Assembly: GCA_003486025.1 (NCBI GenBank)
Contig: DNHA01000228.1
Span: 1 to 14,640, forward strand
Source: Micrococcaceae bacterium
Lineage (GTDB): Bacteria; Actinomycetota; Actinomycetes; Actinomycetales; Micrococcaceae
Direction of reading: 5' to 3'
DNA length: 14,640 nt
Positions 13,856 to 14,640 of this stretch are shown here, piece after piece. Each line of letters starts with the position of its first letter. Position 1 is the stretch's first letter. The notes beneath the pieces were generated by a model. It ran no database searches. It saw only the letters and a program-made list of their open reading frames with translations, and had not been told where the DNA came from. The position numbers and the translations under genes were made by a program.

Positions 13856-14640
13856 ATGTACCGGGATCATCTCCTCGGCGTTCGACCTACAAACGATGGA
13901 GACCTCACTACCGTGATGCACTTGCTCAAAAAAAGCTGGGTCAAATATCTGGCCCAGGCCGTAGCTGTTGCTGTGGTTATTGCCGGAGCCGTATTTTATA
14001 TTTCCGGCCAGAAGTCCGTGACCGTTGCCATCGATGGGCAGGATCAGAGCTTCACCACTCGCGCCGCTACCGTGCAGGCTGCCCTGGAGCAAGAAGGCAT
14101 CAGCGTAGACGCTCGCGACGAGGTGAATGTTGCGCCGGACTCGGAACTCTCCGATGACCAGCGCATCGAGATCAACCGCAATAAGTCGGTTCAGGTCAGT
14201 ATCGACGGCACGGACCGCGTTGTACACACCACCGGGATGACCGTAGCGGATGTCATGGACGAACTGAAAGTTGATGCCAAATCCGAGGTCTCCCTCGGCG
14301 AAGACATTCAGCTTGTGAGCCTCAGCGAAGAAATCGAAATCATCACCCCCAAGGCCATCACGCTGGTTGCGGATAAGAAAAAGCAGAAGATTTCGACCAC
14401 CGCGCAGACCGTCAAGGAACTGCTTGACGAGCAGAAGGTCAAGCTGGACAAAGACGATGAGGTCAACGTCCAGATCGGTAAGGATACCGACAAGAACGCG
14501 AAGACCAGCACCAAGATCGAGGAAGATGCCAAGATCGAGGTCATTGAAGTCTCGGTGAAGACCTGGGATGAAACCCGAAAGATCGATTTTGAGACTGAGA
14601 AGGTCGAGGATTCGAAGCTTGAAAAGGGCAAGACCAAGGT
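13856..14640 (+). CDS. DUF348/G5 domain protein, probable resuscitation-promoting factor, N-terminal part (partial)
   Basis: The frame is open to the window end (261 codons seen). Counting from ATG 13856, one membrane anchor lies at about 31-49 (YLAQAVAVAVVIAGAVFYI), followed by three DUF348 repeats at about 53-107, 110-163 and 166-228. Each begins KxxxxxxD and has a TV-x3-L-type helix (TVQAAL, TVADVM, TVKELL). The last residues (VSVKTWDETRKIDFETEKVEDSKLEKGK spread over 14551-14637) look like the start of a G5 domain. Three DUF348 repeats plus G5 is the architecture of RpfB-type muralytic resuscitation factors, and the position after tatD agrees, but the catalytic Rpf domain would lie beyond the window. 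GTG 13913 or ATG 13916 are alternative starts giving a shorter cytoplasmic end. The third repeat is unusually rich in Lys, Asp and Glu. Confidence 0.82.
   Translation, partial: MYRDHLLGVRPTNDGDLTTVMHLLKKSWVKYLAQAVAVAVVIAGAVFYISGQKSVTVAIDGQDQSFTTRAATVQAALEQEGISVDARDEVNVAPDSELSDDQRIEINRNKSVQVSIDGTDRVVHTTGMTVADVMDELKVDAKSEVSLGEDIQLVSLSEEIEIITPKAITLVADKKKQKISTTAQTVKELLDEQKVKLDKDDEVNVQIGKDTDKNAKTSTKIEEDAKIEVIEVSVKTWDETRKIDFETEKVEDSKLEKGKTK

Overview
The window looks like chromosomal DNA of a high-GC Gram-positive bacterium, most likely a Micrococcaceae member of the Arthrobacter/Glutamicibacter type. The reasons are moderate GC content, GTG starts, several starts with no Shine-Dalgarno sequence but a TANNNT box 7-8 nt upstream, and a gene set typical of Actinobacteria (DUF5719, DUF3499, GT39 protein mannosyltransferase, an Rpf-type DUF348/G5 protein). 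I see no insertion sequence, phage gene, CRISPR array, tRNA or rRNA gene. The content is mainly housekeeping and cell-envelope genes.

Layout. (1) Bases 1-1151: the end of a DUF5719 protein, a degenerate zincin-type metallopeptidase-family protein on the minus strand, and a divergent DUF3499 zinc-ribbon protein. (2) Bases 1406-3009: a DUF1461/TIGR01906 membrane protein with a very long Ala/Lys/Pro-rich, histone-H1-like N-terminal tail, closed by a 19-bp terminator. (3) Bases 3010-3523: about 510 bases with no convincing gene. (4) Bases 3524-6062: divergent pmt and rsmI, sharing a short promoter region in which both genes look leaderless. (5) Bases 6201-7776: a monocistronic succinate-semialdehyde dehydrogenase gene with a 16-bp terminator. 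(6) Bases 7789-12491: a minus-strand operon moxR - DUF58 - transglutaminase (TgpA/DUF3488 type). The DUF58 gene is split by an in-frame TGA inside its most conserved motif. (7) Bases 12695-14640: tatD, then the start of an rpf-like gene that runs off the window.

How the genes relate. pmt/rsmI and tatD/rpf are the flanks of a locus conserved in Actinobacteria; in M. tuberculosis it is, as I recall, Rv1002c-Rv1003 and Rv1008-Rv1009. Here the middle of that locus, where metG usually lies, is occupied by gabD and the moxR operon. The moxR operon should encode a MoxR AAA+ ATPase, a DUF58 partner and a membrane transglutaminase-like protein, a common trio of poorly known envelope function.

The most notable observation is the single TGA in an otherwise intact DUF58 frame. 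It could be a recent nonsense mutation, a sequencing error, read-through, or a split into two polypeptides with a GTG restart. Other points are a 26-bp dyad between moxR and tatD, repeated leaderless-type starts, and the histone-like tail on a membrane protein. I do not see a clear previously undescribed system.
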